DNA from: Actinomycetes bacterium
GTDB taxonomy: Bacteria > Actinomycetota > Acidimicrobiia > Acidimicrobiales > Acidimicrobiaceae
Reading direction: 5' to 3'
NCBI GenBank assembly: GCA_021844725.1
Contig: JAKBSX010000159.1
Location: forward strand, 1-6,728
Length of the DNA: 6,728 nucleotides
The position numbers were made by a program, and so were the translations under genes. The notes under the pieces are model-generated. The model saw only the letters and a program-made list of their open reading frames with translations. It made no database searches and was not told where the DNA came from. Shown here in pieces: positions 1-6,258 of the stretch (positions are counted from its first letter, which is position 1; every line of letters begins with the position of its first letter).

Positions 1-2
1 CC

Positions 3-8
3 AAGGAG
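3..8 (+). promoter_or_regulatory. Ribosome binding site of cinA
   Basis: AAGGAG is a near-perfect Shine-Dalgarno sequence. It lies 6 nt before the ATG at 15 but only 3 nt before the in-frame TTG at 12, so it favours the ATG as the cinA start. Confidence 0.8.
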
Positions 9-14
9 TAGTTG

Positions 15-1277
15 ATGCAGGTTGAAATAGTGGCGATCGGCACTGAGCTGCTGTTGGGTCAGATAATAGATACAAACTCATCTGCAATTTCTCAAAGACT
101 TGCTGAGGTTGGAATTGATTGTTTTTATCAAACCCGCGTGGGTGACAATTTGGAAAGGATTATCCGAGTCCTTGAGATCGCCCTCGATCGCAGTGATGCT
201 GTAATTGCCTGTGGTGGCCTGGGGCCTACTCAGGATGATATAACACGGGATGCGCTAGCTAAGGTGATGGGAGTTCCTCTGATTCATGATATGGCTATAG
301 AGGCAAAAATAAGAGCCATGTTTGAGTCCCGGGGACGGGTGATGAGTAGGAATAACATAAATCAGGCGATGGTCCCCGCTGGAGCGTCTCCAATTGAACA
401 GATCAAGGGAACTGCACCGGGATTGATTTGTCCCGTGGGGGATAAGGTAGTTTATGCGGTCCCAGGCGTTCCTTACGAGATGGAGGATATGATTCGCCGA
501 GTCATAATTCCGGATTTGGTTCGCCGTTCTGGTGCCAAGGGAATCATCAAGTCTCGAACACTGCGTACATGGGGATTGTCGGAATCAGCTCTGTCAGAGT
601 TGATTGGCCCAAGACTGGATCTTCTTGATCAGGGGGACGGGAATACCACGCTTGCTTTTCTTGCCTCCGGCATTGAAGGCATTAAGGTGCGAATCACCGC
701 AAAGGCCGAAACCGAGCAATTAGTTGAGCGTCTTCTTGATCAGGAGGAGGCAGAACTTCGTAAGATCCTGGGTGGAATTGTATTTGGAGTGGATGACACC
801 ACTATTGAGTTGGCTGTGGCTGAAGAACTCAAGAGCAGGGGATTGACGCTAGCTTTGGCGGAGTCTTTAACCGGGGGATTGATTTCGGCTCGAATTGTGA
901 ATGTTCCAGGTGCATCCGAGTGGTACCGCGGCTGTTTGGTGAGCTATGCATCTGAGCTAAAGCATGATCTTCTATCCGTGGACCATGGTCCAGTTGTATC
1001 TTCGGAAGCTGCAATTCAGATGGCTGTTGGCGTCAGGCGACTTTTAGGAAGTGACGTAGGACTTTCAATCACCGGTGTAGCTGGTCCTGAATCTCAAGAT
1101 GGCAGGAGTGTCGGCACAGTATTTGTTGGGGCATCTTCCTCAGTGTTTGGGGATCAGTTTACAGAGCTTAAGCTGCCTGGGGATAGGGACAGGATTAGGC
1201 AGTTTGCAACTATATCGGCCTTGGATTGGCTTCGAAGAATTCTCTCTGGGATTGTCCAGCCCTCGGGATTGCAATAA
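15..1277 (+). CDS. cinA: CinA: competence/damage-inducible protein with C-terminal nicotinamide-nucleotide amidase (PncC) domain
   Basis: The product is a 420-residue two-domain CinA of normal family length. Residues 1-170 form the MoCF/COG1058 nucleotide-binding-like domain, with AIGTELLLGQIIDTN near residues 7-21, GGLGPTQDD at 67-75 and VPGVPYEM at 149-156. Residues from about 262 form the PncC domain, with AESLTGG at 282-288 and TGVAGP at 353-358. In this family the C-terminal domain deamidates nicotinamide mononucleotide to nicotinate mononucleotide in pyridine-nucleotide salvage, and the N-terminal domain has been linked to ADP-ribose pyrophosphatase activity. Whether both activities are present here is inferred. 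The name reflects competence/damage induction in some Firmicutes and is not evidence of competence here. I chose the ATG at 15 over the TTG at 12 because of the AAGGAG spacing. The gene lies directly upstream of the recA promoter, a common pairing. Any promoter is outside the window. Confidence 0.95.
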   Translation: MQVEIVAIGTELLLGQIIDTNSSAISQRLAEVGIDCFYQTRVGDNLERIIRVLEIALDRSDAVIACGGLGPTQDDITRDALAKVMGVPLIHDMAIEAKIRAMFESRGRVMSRNNINQAMVPAGASPIEQIKGTAPGLICPVGDKVVYAVPGVPYEMEDMIRRVIIPDLVRRSGAKGIIKSRTLRTWGLSESALSELIGPRLDLLDQGDGNTTLAFLASGIEGIKVRITAKAETEQLVERLLDQEEAELRKILGGIVFGVDDTTIELAVAEELKSRGLTLALAESLTGGLISARIVNVPGASEWYRGCLVSYASELKHDLLSVDHGPVVSSEAAIQMAVGVRRLLGSDVGLSITGVAGPESQDGRSVGTVFVGASSSVFGDQFTELKLPGDRDRIRQFATISALDWLRRILSGIVQPSGLQ

Positions 1278-1294
1278 TTATCTTTAAAAATAGA

Positions 1295-1323
1295 TTGCAA
1301 TGTCGAACGTATGTTCGTATAAT
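1295..1323 (+). promoter_or_regulatory. recA promoter (-35 TTGCAA, 17-bp spacer, -10 TATAAT)
   Basis: TTGCAA at 1295-1300 (four of six matches to the sigma-70 -35 consensus) is followed by a 17-bp spacer and a perfect TATAAT at 1318-1323. The expected transcription start is about 1329-1331, which leaves a leader of roughly 110 nt before recA. The LexA operator fills most of the spacer and touches the -10 box, so bound repressor would block RNA polymerase. This is the only strong promoter I can see in the window. The rest of the 1278-1439 gap shows no terminator for cinA, so some read-through from cinA into recA is possible. Confidence 0.8.
1303..1318 (+). promoter_or_regulatory. LexA operator (SOS box) of recA
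   Basis: TCGAACGTATGTTCGT matches the Gram-positive/actinobacterial SOS box TCGAAC-N4-GTTCGA at 15 of 16 positions, the last base being T rather than A. The GAAC and GTTC half-sites are intact with the standard 4-bp spacing. It overlaps the first base of the -10 hexamer. This implies that a LexA repressor is encoded elsewhere and that recA is induced by DNA damage. Confidence 0.9.
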
Positions 1324-1439
1324 CTCATATATGTTCACTAATTGGTCCCGGAGTGTCACAGCCGTTGTCTATGTTTTTGGTGGTCGCTTAATGAGATCCA
1401 GATCAATATTTGTGATGAAATTAGTAGTGAGTGGAAAGA

Positions 1440-2519
1440 ATGGTGAGTGAGTTGCCTAAGGATGAGATGACAGATCGCGGCAAGGCGTTGGACATTGCTT
1501 TAGGGCAGATCGAAAAGCAATTTGGCAAAGGGTCAATTATGAAAATGGGTGAGAATGCCCATATGAAGATTGAGTCTATATCGACAGGTGCGCTTTCGTT
1601 GGATCTCGCCTTAGGAGTCGGTGGATTTCCACGAGGAAGGGTGATAGAGGTCTTTGGACCAGAGTCATCTGGAAAATCTACTCTTGCTATGCATGTAGTT
1701 GCCGAGGCTCAGCGTAATGGTGGTATCTGTGCTTATATTGACGCCGAGCATGCCATGGATCCTGTTTATGCAAAGGCAATTGGAGTCGATATTGATGAGC
1801 TTCTGATTTCTCAGCCTGACAATGGCGAACAGGCGTTGGAGATTGCAGATATGTTGGTAAGGTCGGGAAGCTTGGATGTTTTAGTAGTTGACTCTGTGGC
1901 AGCGTTGACTCCAAGGGCTGAGATTGAAGGAGAGATGGGGGATTCTCATATCGGTCTTCAAGCTCGACTGATGTCTCAAGCTTTACGGAAATTGACCAGT
2001 AATTTGAACCGCTCACGAACTATAGCAATATTCATCAATCAGCTCAGGGAGAAGATTGGAGTAATGTACGGTTCCCCTGAGGTTACCCCCGGTGGACGTG
2101 CATTGAAGTTCTACTCTTCAGTAAGGATTGATATTCGTAAAATCGAAGCTATCAAGGATGGCGCTGAGATTGTAGGTAGCCGGACTAGGGCAAAGGTGGT
2201 AAAAAACAAGTGTGCACCACCATTTAGGCAGGCTGAGTTTGACATTATGTATGGAGTTGGTATATCGAGAGAAGGATCATTGCTTGATGTTGGGGTAGAT
2301 CTTGGCATTGTGAAGAAATCCGGATCGTGGTATACCTACGAGGGTGAGCAATTAGGCCAGGGGAGAGAGAAGGCTAAGGAGTTTATCGCTAGTAATCCGA
2401 GCGTGATGGCAGAGCTTGATTCAAAGATACGGGGAGCAGTAGGTATCAATCTTGATGTGGCAGAAGTTCTTGATGGTTTTTCAGAAGAGGATGATGAGCC
2501 AATTTTTATCGAAGAATAG
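1440..2519 (+). CDS. recA: RecA recombinase
   Basis: RecA is the ATP-dependent strand-exchange protein of homologous recombination and the co-protease that triggers LexA self-cleavage. Numbered from the ATG at 1440 (359 aa, usual length), Walker [10 protein letters not shown] is at 73-81, the DAEHAMD segment with the catalytic glutamate (E103) at 101-107, and Walker B LDVLVVDS at 145-152. The L1 loop region [12 protein letters not shown] is at 161-172, and the L2 region from [13 protein letters not shown] starts at 199. The C-terminal tail is acidic (SEEDDEP, then IEE). The frame is uninterrupted, so there is no intein of the kind found in some mycobacterial recA genes. Possible starts are GTG 1431, ATG 1440 and GTG 1443. 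GGAAAG at 1433-1438 lies inside the longest version and is the only Shine-Dalgarno-like sequence, so 1440 or 1443 is likelier than 1431. No recX follows. Transcription is from the LexA-controlled promoter upstream. Confidence 0.98.
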   Translation: MVSELPKDEMTDRGKALDIALGQIEKQFGKGSIMKMGENAHMKIESISTGALSLDLALGVGGFPRGRVIEVFGPESSGKSTLAMHVVAEAQRNGGICAYIDAEHAMDPVYAKAIGVDIDELLISQPDNGEQALEIADMLVRSGSLDVLVVDSVAALTPRAEIEGEMGDSHIGLQARLMSQALRKLTSNLNRSRTIAIFINQLREKIGVMYGSPEVTPGGRALKFYSSVRIDIRKIEAIKDGAEIVGSRTRAKVVKNKCAPPFRQAEFDIMYGVGISREGSLLDVGVDLGIVKKSGSWYTYEGEQLGQGREKAKEFIASNPSVMAELDSKIRGAVGINLDVAEVLDGFSEEDDEPIFIEE

Positions 2520-2550
2520 CTGAAATGGTTCATGAATTAATAGTGTTGTA

Positions 2551-2580
2551 AAGGGGCTCACGCTTTAGCGTGGGTCCCTT
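2551..2580 (+). terminator. Strong stem-loop between recA and miaB (possible terminator or attenuator, no U-run)
   Basis: AAGGGGCTCACGC (2551-2563) pairs over 13 consecutive positions with GCGTGGGTCCCTT (2568-2580), including two G-T wobbles, around a TTTA loop. GCTAGTG follows rather than a T-run, and the opposite strand has no T-run either, so it is not a classical intrinsic terminator. It could end or attenuate recA transcripts, or protect a processed 3' end. It finishes 16 nt before the miaB GTG and might also affect miaB translation. The stem is seen in the sequence; the role is inferred. Confidence 0.5.
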
Positions 2581-2596
2581 GCTAGTGTGGTAGATC

Positions 2597-4066
2597 GTGG
2601 GTAATAAATATTTTATAAGAACTTTTGGCTGTCAGATGAATGAGCACGATTCTGAGAGGATTGCCTCGGTGCTGGAATCGGACGGCTATGTGCATAGCGA
2701 CAGTCAAGAAGATGCCGACGTGGTGGTATTCAACACTTGTTGCATCAGAGAGAATGCTGACAATAAATTTTATGGAAATCTCGGTCAAATTAAAGCGCAG
2801 AGAGATCGAAATCCAGAATTAAAGATCATGGTGGCTGGATGTTTGGCCCAAAAGGATCGTGATGTAATACAAAAGCGTGCCCCTTGGGTGGATGTGGTTT
2901 TTGGCACCAATAACATTTCAAGGGCTACAGAGCTTTTAAAGCTTTCGAATGAAGCCGGTCAGGTTATTGAGATACTTGATGGCATAGAGTCTGATGAAGT
3001 TGAGTTTGCTTCCGCGCTGAATGCAGTTCGTGCGAGTAATTACCAGTCATGGGTTACAATTCAGATGGGTTGTGATAATAATTGTGCCTTTTGTATCGTA
3101 CCTTCAGTCAGGGGTAAAGAGGTGTCCCGGGGCTTCAAGGCAATTATCGATGAGATTACTCAGCTGGCCCGGGAGGGAGTCAGTGAAGTGACACTGTTAG
3201 GGCAAAATGTGAATTCTTATGGACGCGATATAGCGCTCTCACTTCGGAGAGACAGCACCCTGGCCACCGAGATTGCCGGTCCTTATTGGCATCAAGATCG
3301 CAGAGCCAGGCCGTTGTTTGCCGATCTTTTGCGCGAAGTGGGTGCGATTGAAGGCATTTCTAGAGTTAGGTTTACCTCTCCGCATCCCAAGGATTTACGT
3401 TCTGAGACGGTTGCTGCAATGGCTGAAGTTCCCAGTATTTGCGAACATCTCCATCTGCCACTGCAATCCGGGTCTAACAGGATTCTCTCTATCATGCATC
3501 GTGGCTATAGTGCGGAGAAATATCTGGAAAAACTGGAGATGGCTCGGCATGCTATTCAAGACCTGGCGGTTACCACTGACATAATTGTGGGCTTTCCGGG
3601 CGAGACTGAGGATGATTTTGAGCAGACTCTTGAGGTTGTGGCTGCAGCCGAGTATGACAGTGCCTACACGTTCATATTTTCTCCAAGACCTGGAACTGAA
3701 GCTGCGGGAATGGTGAAAAACTATGTTTCGGAAGACGTAGTCGCAGAAAGATTTGAGCGTCTTAAGGCTGTAGTGGAGCGATCCGCTGAGCTAAAGCATG
3801 CCCAAAGGGTCGGTCGGGTCGAAGAAGTTCTAGTGGATGGACCGTCTAAGAAGAACTCAAGAATCTGGTCTGGTCGTACCCGTCAAAATAAGCTTGTTCA
3901 CATATCAGTGGATAACTCTAAATACGCAGATCAGGTGCCATTTTTGCCAGGAGCGTATGTGAAGGTACAAATTACTTCCGCGGCTGCTTATTTCTTGCGT
4001 GGGGAGTTTGTGGAGTTGCTGTCGATGCCTAAAAGGAAGCGTATACTTGAGTTTACGATTGGTTAA
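2597..4066 (+). CDS. miaB: tRNA-2-methylthio-N6-dimethylallyladenosine synthase MiaB
   Basis: MiaB is a radical-SAM methylthiotransferase that converts i6A37 to ms2i6A37 in tRNAs reading UNN codons, so it acts after MiaA, encoded downstream. The 489-residue product has the N-terminal UPF0004 domain with cluster cysteines C12 (GCQMN), C48 (NTCCIREN) and C82 (GCLAQ). The radical-SAM motif CDNNCAFC gives C159, C163 and C166. A C-terminal TRAM domain spans about 403-475. All six cysteines for two 4Fe-4S clusters are present. About 28 residues (211-238) are inserted between GQNVNSYGR and PLFADLLR compared with typical MiaB. The start is GTG: an in-frame stop (TAG, 2591-2593) lies two codons upstream, and the next ATG is inside the conserved GCQMNEHDS motif. 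No convincing Shine-Dalgarno precedes it. A 77-nt gap with a stem-loop separates it from recA. Confidence 0.97.
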   Translation: MGNKYFIRTFGCQMNEHDSERIASVLESDGYVHSDSQEDADVVVFNTCCIRENADNKFYGNLGQIKAQRDRNPELKIMVAGCLAQKDRDVIQKRAPWVDVVFGTNNISRATELLKLSNEAGQVIEILDGIESDEVEFASALNAVRASNYQSWVTIQMGCDNNCAFCIVPSVRGKEVSRGFKAIIDEITQLAREGVSEVTLLGQNVNSYGRDIALSLRRDSTLATEIAGPYWHQDRRARPLFADLLREVGAIEGISRVRFTSPHPKDLRSETVAAMAEVPSICEHLHLPLQSGSNRILSIMHRGYSAEKYLEKLEMARHAIQDLAVTTDIIVGFPGETEDDFEQTLEVVAAAEYDSAYTFIFSPRPGTEAAGMVKNYVSEDVVAERFERLKAVVERSAELKHAQRVGRVEEVLVDGPSKKNSRIWSGRTRQNKLVHISVDNSKYADQVPFLPGAYVKVQITSAAAYFLRGEFVELLSMPKRKRILEFTIG

Positions 4067-4157
4067 AATTGCAAGTTGGTTTTCTAGATCAGCATTGGTC
4101 TGGTCTGATATCATATTTTGACTGATTTTGTGTGTCGGGAATCAAGCAATTATTGGC

Positions 4158-4162
4158 GAGGG
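4158..4162 (+). promoter_or_regulatory. Ribosome binding site deciding the start of the first membrane-protein gene
   Basis: GAGGG lies 5 nt before the ATG at 4168. The alternative upstream GTG at 4132 has only T-rich sequence before it, so the shorter reading is preferred. Confidence 0.6.
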
Positions 4163-4167
4163 TGGAT

Positions 4168-4779
4168 ATGGCTGATTTAATGCAAGACTCGGTCAGCACT
4201 AATGAATTAACTGATCGAGGAGTTAAGAGTGAATTTTCAATAGTACCTACAAAACTAGTACCGTTTGCAGTCCTTGTTATTGTGGGACTTATCATAAGCA
4301 TCGCATATAACTCACGATGGGCTTTGGATTTCTACCACGTTACCGGTGGAGGACTTTGGACTGCAATTGATCTGTTTGTTGGGTTTGTGGTGGGTCCGAT
4401 AATGGGGAAAATGTCAGTTCCAGCTCGGATTGAATTTTCCTCTAAATTTATGCCAAAAATGTTGGTGATTATGCCGACTTTGGTGACAATGACTTTGGGA
4501 GCGGGATTTCAACTCGCTCGTCGACTCGGGAACCTTTCATTAGGCGCGCCGGCTCATGGCTGGTTGGTCGCATCTTTTATTGTTGTTGGCGTGATGACCC
4601 TAGTTGCTTTGGGAGTTCTTGAACCTGCCAACATTGCGGTATTGGTGGAGTTGAAAAAGGAGCATCCAAACGGGGAGGTGATAGGTCGACTAATGAAGCG
4701 ATTTATCTACACTGCCGGTATTACCGGGGCCATGCAGATTGCGACTCTTATTATTATGACTCGGGTGGCCACGCTATGA
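4168..4779 (+). CDS. Predicted five-helix integral membrane protein of unknown function
   Basis: I do not recognise a characterised family. The 203-residue product has about five hydrophobic segments, near residues 29-47, 57-80, 97-117, 131-152 and 180-200. The loops after segments 2 and 4 are basic (KMSVPARIEFSSKFMPK; ELKKEHPNGEVIGRLMKR), which predicts N-in/C-out topology. A histidine opens segment 2 (FYHVTGGGLW, H57), followed by a small-residue helix and a conserved-looking GPIMGK. This layout recalls CopD-like or DUF2269-type membrane proteins, whose helices begin with H and G/W-rich motifs, but the resemblance is weak and no copper or other function should be assigned from it. There is no signal peptide apart from the first helix. 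GTG 4132 would add 12 residues. The stop overlaps the next gene by 4 nt (ATGA), so the two are probably translationally coupled and may form a complex. The 65-nt gap after miaB shows no clear promoter or terminator. Confidence 0.85.
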   Translation: MADLMQDSVSTNELTDRGVKSEFSIVPTKLVPFAVLVIVGLIISIAYNSRWALDFYHVTGGGLWTAIDLFVGFVVGPIMGKMSVPARIEFSSKFMPKMLVIMPTLVTMTLGAGFQLARRLGNLSLGAPAHGWLVASFIVVGVMTLVALGVLEPANIAVLVELKKEHPNGEVIGRLMKRFIYTAGITGAMQIATLIIMTRVATL

Positions 4780-5222
4780 CTACAGAGAGCTTGTCTGGAA
4801 TTTCGTCTAATAGGCAACCTGTGAAGAGTTCGAAGATGCCCCCAGTCACTGAAGTTGGGGTCATAGCGTTGGGTTTGGTGGTAATCGGCGGTATTTACAT
4901 GTCGTCTTATTACCCAAAGAGGTCGCCTATGGTTTTGCCCACCGTACTGGTTGTATTGGCACTAGCCTTGATCTGCTGGAACTTTATTTCGATTGTTCGT
5001 TCGAGCGACCTGCCTAAGTTTCCATTTGTGAAGGTAGGTAAGTGGACTTTATTAGTGTATGTGGTCATTGCAGGTATGTTGGAATACGTATTTGTATATG
5101 ACGGAACTGCAGGCACGCCACTTGTATTGCTGAGCCTGATGTTGTTGGTTTTTGCGGTGGACGTTCCAACCATAGTGGCATTCACGGTGGCCAGATTTTA
5201 CAGGAGTCCAAGTGTCAAGTAG
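4776..5222 (+). CDS. Predicted four-helix integral membrane protein of unknown function
   Basis: The 148-residue product has a hydrophilic, slightly basic N-terminus of about 25 residues. Four predicted membrane helices follow, near residues 26-42, 52-75, 89-107 and 114-139, and the tail is short and basic (ARFYRSPSVK). The basic loop between helices 2 and 3 (RSSDLPKFPFVKVGK) supports N-in/C-in topology. Visible features are a proline-rich first loop (YYPKRSPMVLP), EYVFVYDGT at the end of helix 3, and VDVPTIVAF within helix 4. I recognise no catalytic or metal-binding motif. Its ATG overlaps the stop of the preceding membrane-protein gene (ATGA), which suggests coupled translation at similar levels and perhaps a two-subunit membrane complex. 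That partnership is inferred from position only. A 64-nt AT-rich gap with no clear promoter or terminator separates it from miaA. Confidence 0.85.
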   Translation: MTTESLSGISSNRQPVKSSKMPPVTEVGVIALGLVVIGGIYMSSYYPKRSPMVLPTVLVVLALALICWNFISIVRSSDLPKFPFVKVGKWTLLVYVVIAGMLEYVFVYDGTAGTPLVLLSLMLLVFAVDVPTIVAFTVARFYRSPSVK

Positions 5223-5286
5223 CGAACATATTTTTATTGGCTTTACTCGTTAGCTTGGTTGTACATTTGATTTGTTCGAAGTTTAG

Positions 5287-6228
5287 GTGATTGAGATTTC
5301 CCTCCATCCGAAGCTGATTGCTTTGGTGGGTCCCACCGCGTCGGGCAAAACCGATTTGGCACTCGACATTGCAAAGAGGCTAGGGCACATCGAACTAGTG
5401 AGCATAGATTCGATGACTATTTATCGGTCGATGAATGTAGGCACCGCTAAACCGAATCTGTCGGATCTTGGCGGGTTACCGTATCATATGGTGGATTTGG
5501 CGTACCCATGGGAGACGTTCTCCATGAGCCAGTTTCAGGAGCTGGCAAACTGGAAGATATCAGAGGTCAGGGAAAGGGGTAACCTACCTCTATTGGTAGG
5601 CGGAACCGGACTTTATTTGCAGGCTCTGATAGATGACTTCAAAATTCCAGCTCAGTGGCCAGATATCAGGGAGCGTCTTGAAATTGCCGCCAGTACTGAC
5701 TGGGGATTGGCGCAACTGTTTCGAGAGTTATTAAATCTCGATCCCGTAGCGGCCTCGAAAATGGAGCCTACCAATGGCAGGAGAATAGTTCGTGCGCTTG
5801 AAGTCACCCTGGGGTCTGGAAAACCATTTTCGCAGCATGGGCCGGGATTGTTTGTAAATTCATGCAGTCACCAAATGGACGCAGTAGGAATAGATCTACC
5901 CAGGGCTGAATTGTTTGCGAGAATTGAAACCCGGCTTGATGCCCAGCTGAGTGCCGGTTGGCTGGACGAGGTGGAAATGTTGTTGGGTAATGAAAATGGG
6001 ATGTCCAGGACTGCCAAGCAGGCACTGGGGTACAAGGAACTGATACAAGTCGTCCAGGGTGAATTAAGCCTAGATGAAGCGCGCAGCATGATTTTGGCTA
6101 GAACAAAACGTTTAGCTAAGAGACAGCTAGCATGGTTTAAAAGAGACCCAAGAATTATTTGGTTTAGCGAAATTGACCAGGCTCGGGCGGCATTGGAGTT
6201 GATTGTCGCTGAGAATGTTACGGTATGA
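5287..6228 (+). CDS. miaA: tRNA dimethylallyltransferase MiaA
   Basis: MiaA transfers a dimethylallyl group from DMAPP to N6 of adenosine 37 in tRNAs reading UNN codons, producing i6A37, the substrate of MiaB encoded upstream. The product is 313 aa, the normal length. It has the P-loop GPTASGKT at 15-22, the motif DSMTIYRSMNVGTAKP at 41-56 containing the conserved catalytic Asp (D41), GGTGLYLQAL at 105-114, RRIVRALEV at 165-173, and the C-terminal RTKRLAKRQLAWFKRD near 272-287. T44 stands where many family members have Q (DSMQVYR), a conservative-looking variation. The start is GTG, preceded by a weak GAAG 5 nt upstream. There is little room for a later start because the P-loop begins at residue 15. 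It is followed 30 nt later by dapF, a frequent actinobacterial order. Confidence 0.96.
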   Translation: MIEISLHPKLIALVGPTASGKTDLALDIAKRLGHIELVSIDSMTIYRSMNVGTAKPNLSDLGGLPYHMVDLAYPWETFSMSQFQELANWKISEVRERGNLPLLVGGTGLYLQALIDDFKIPAQWPDIRERLEIAASTDWGLAQLFRELLNLDPVAASKMEPTNGRRIVRALEVTLGSGKPFSQHGPGLFVNSCSHQMDAVGIDLPRAELFARIETRLDAQLSAGWLDEVEMLLGNENGMSRTAKQALGYKELIQVVQGELSLDEARSMILARTKRLAKRQLAWFKRDPRIIWFSEIDQARAALELIVAENVTV

Positions 6229-6258
6229 GCTTCGTGAAGGTTGAATGGATGCCTGAAA

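Noticed and set aside
979..992. Perfect 14-bp palindrome TGGACCATGGTCCA inside cinA
   Set aside because: It lies within conserved PncC coding sequence, has no loop and no regulatory context, and is best explained by codon choice.
1687..2016. 109-codon open frame on the minus strand across recA
   Set aside because: It is antisense to the most conserved part of recA, has low-complexity composition and no ribosome binding context, and is a shadow of recA.
1431..2519. Possible intein in recA
   Set aside because: The RecA reading is continuous and of normal length, with all motifs adjacent as in intein-free proteins.
3273..3584. 103-codon open frame in another + frame inside miaB
   Set aside because: It is fully contained in miaB, whose protein is conserved throughout this stretch; no independent start signal or protein motif.
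4088..4109. Short inverted repeat ATCAG/CTGAT in the miaB to membrane-protein gap
   Set aside because: It has only 5 bp with a 12-nt loop and no T-run, too weak for a terminator; no convincing promoter hexamer pair was found there either.
5223..5278. Inverted half-sites CGAACA and TGTTCG in the gap before miaA, resembling halves of a LexA box
   Set aside because: They are 44 nt apart rather than 4, and no promoter hexamers accompany them, so a LexA operator is not supported.
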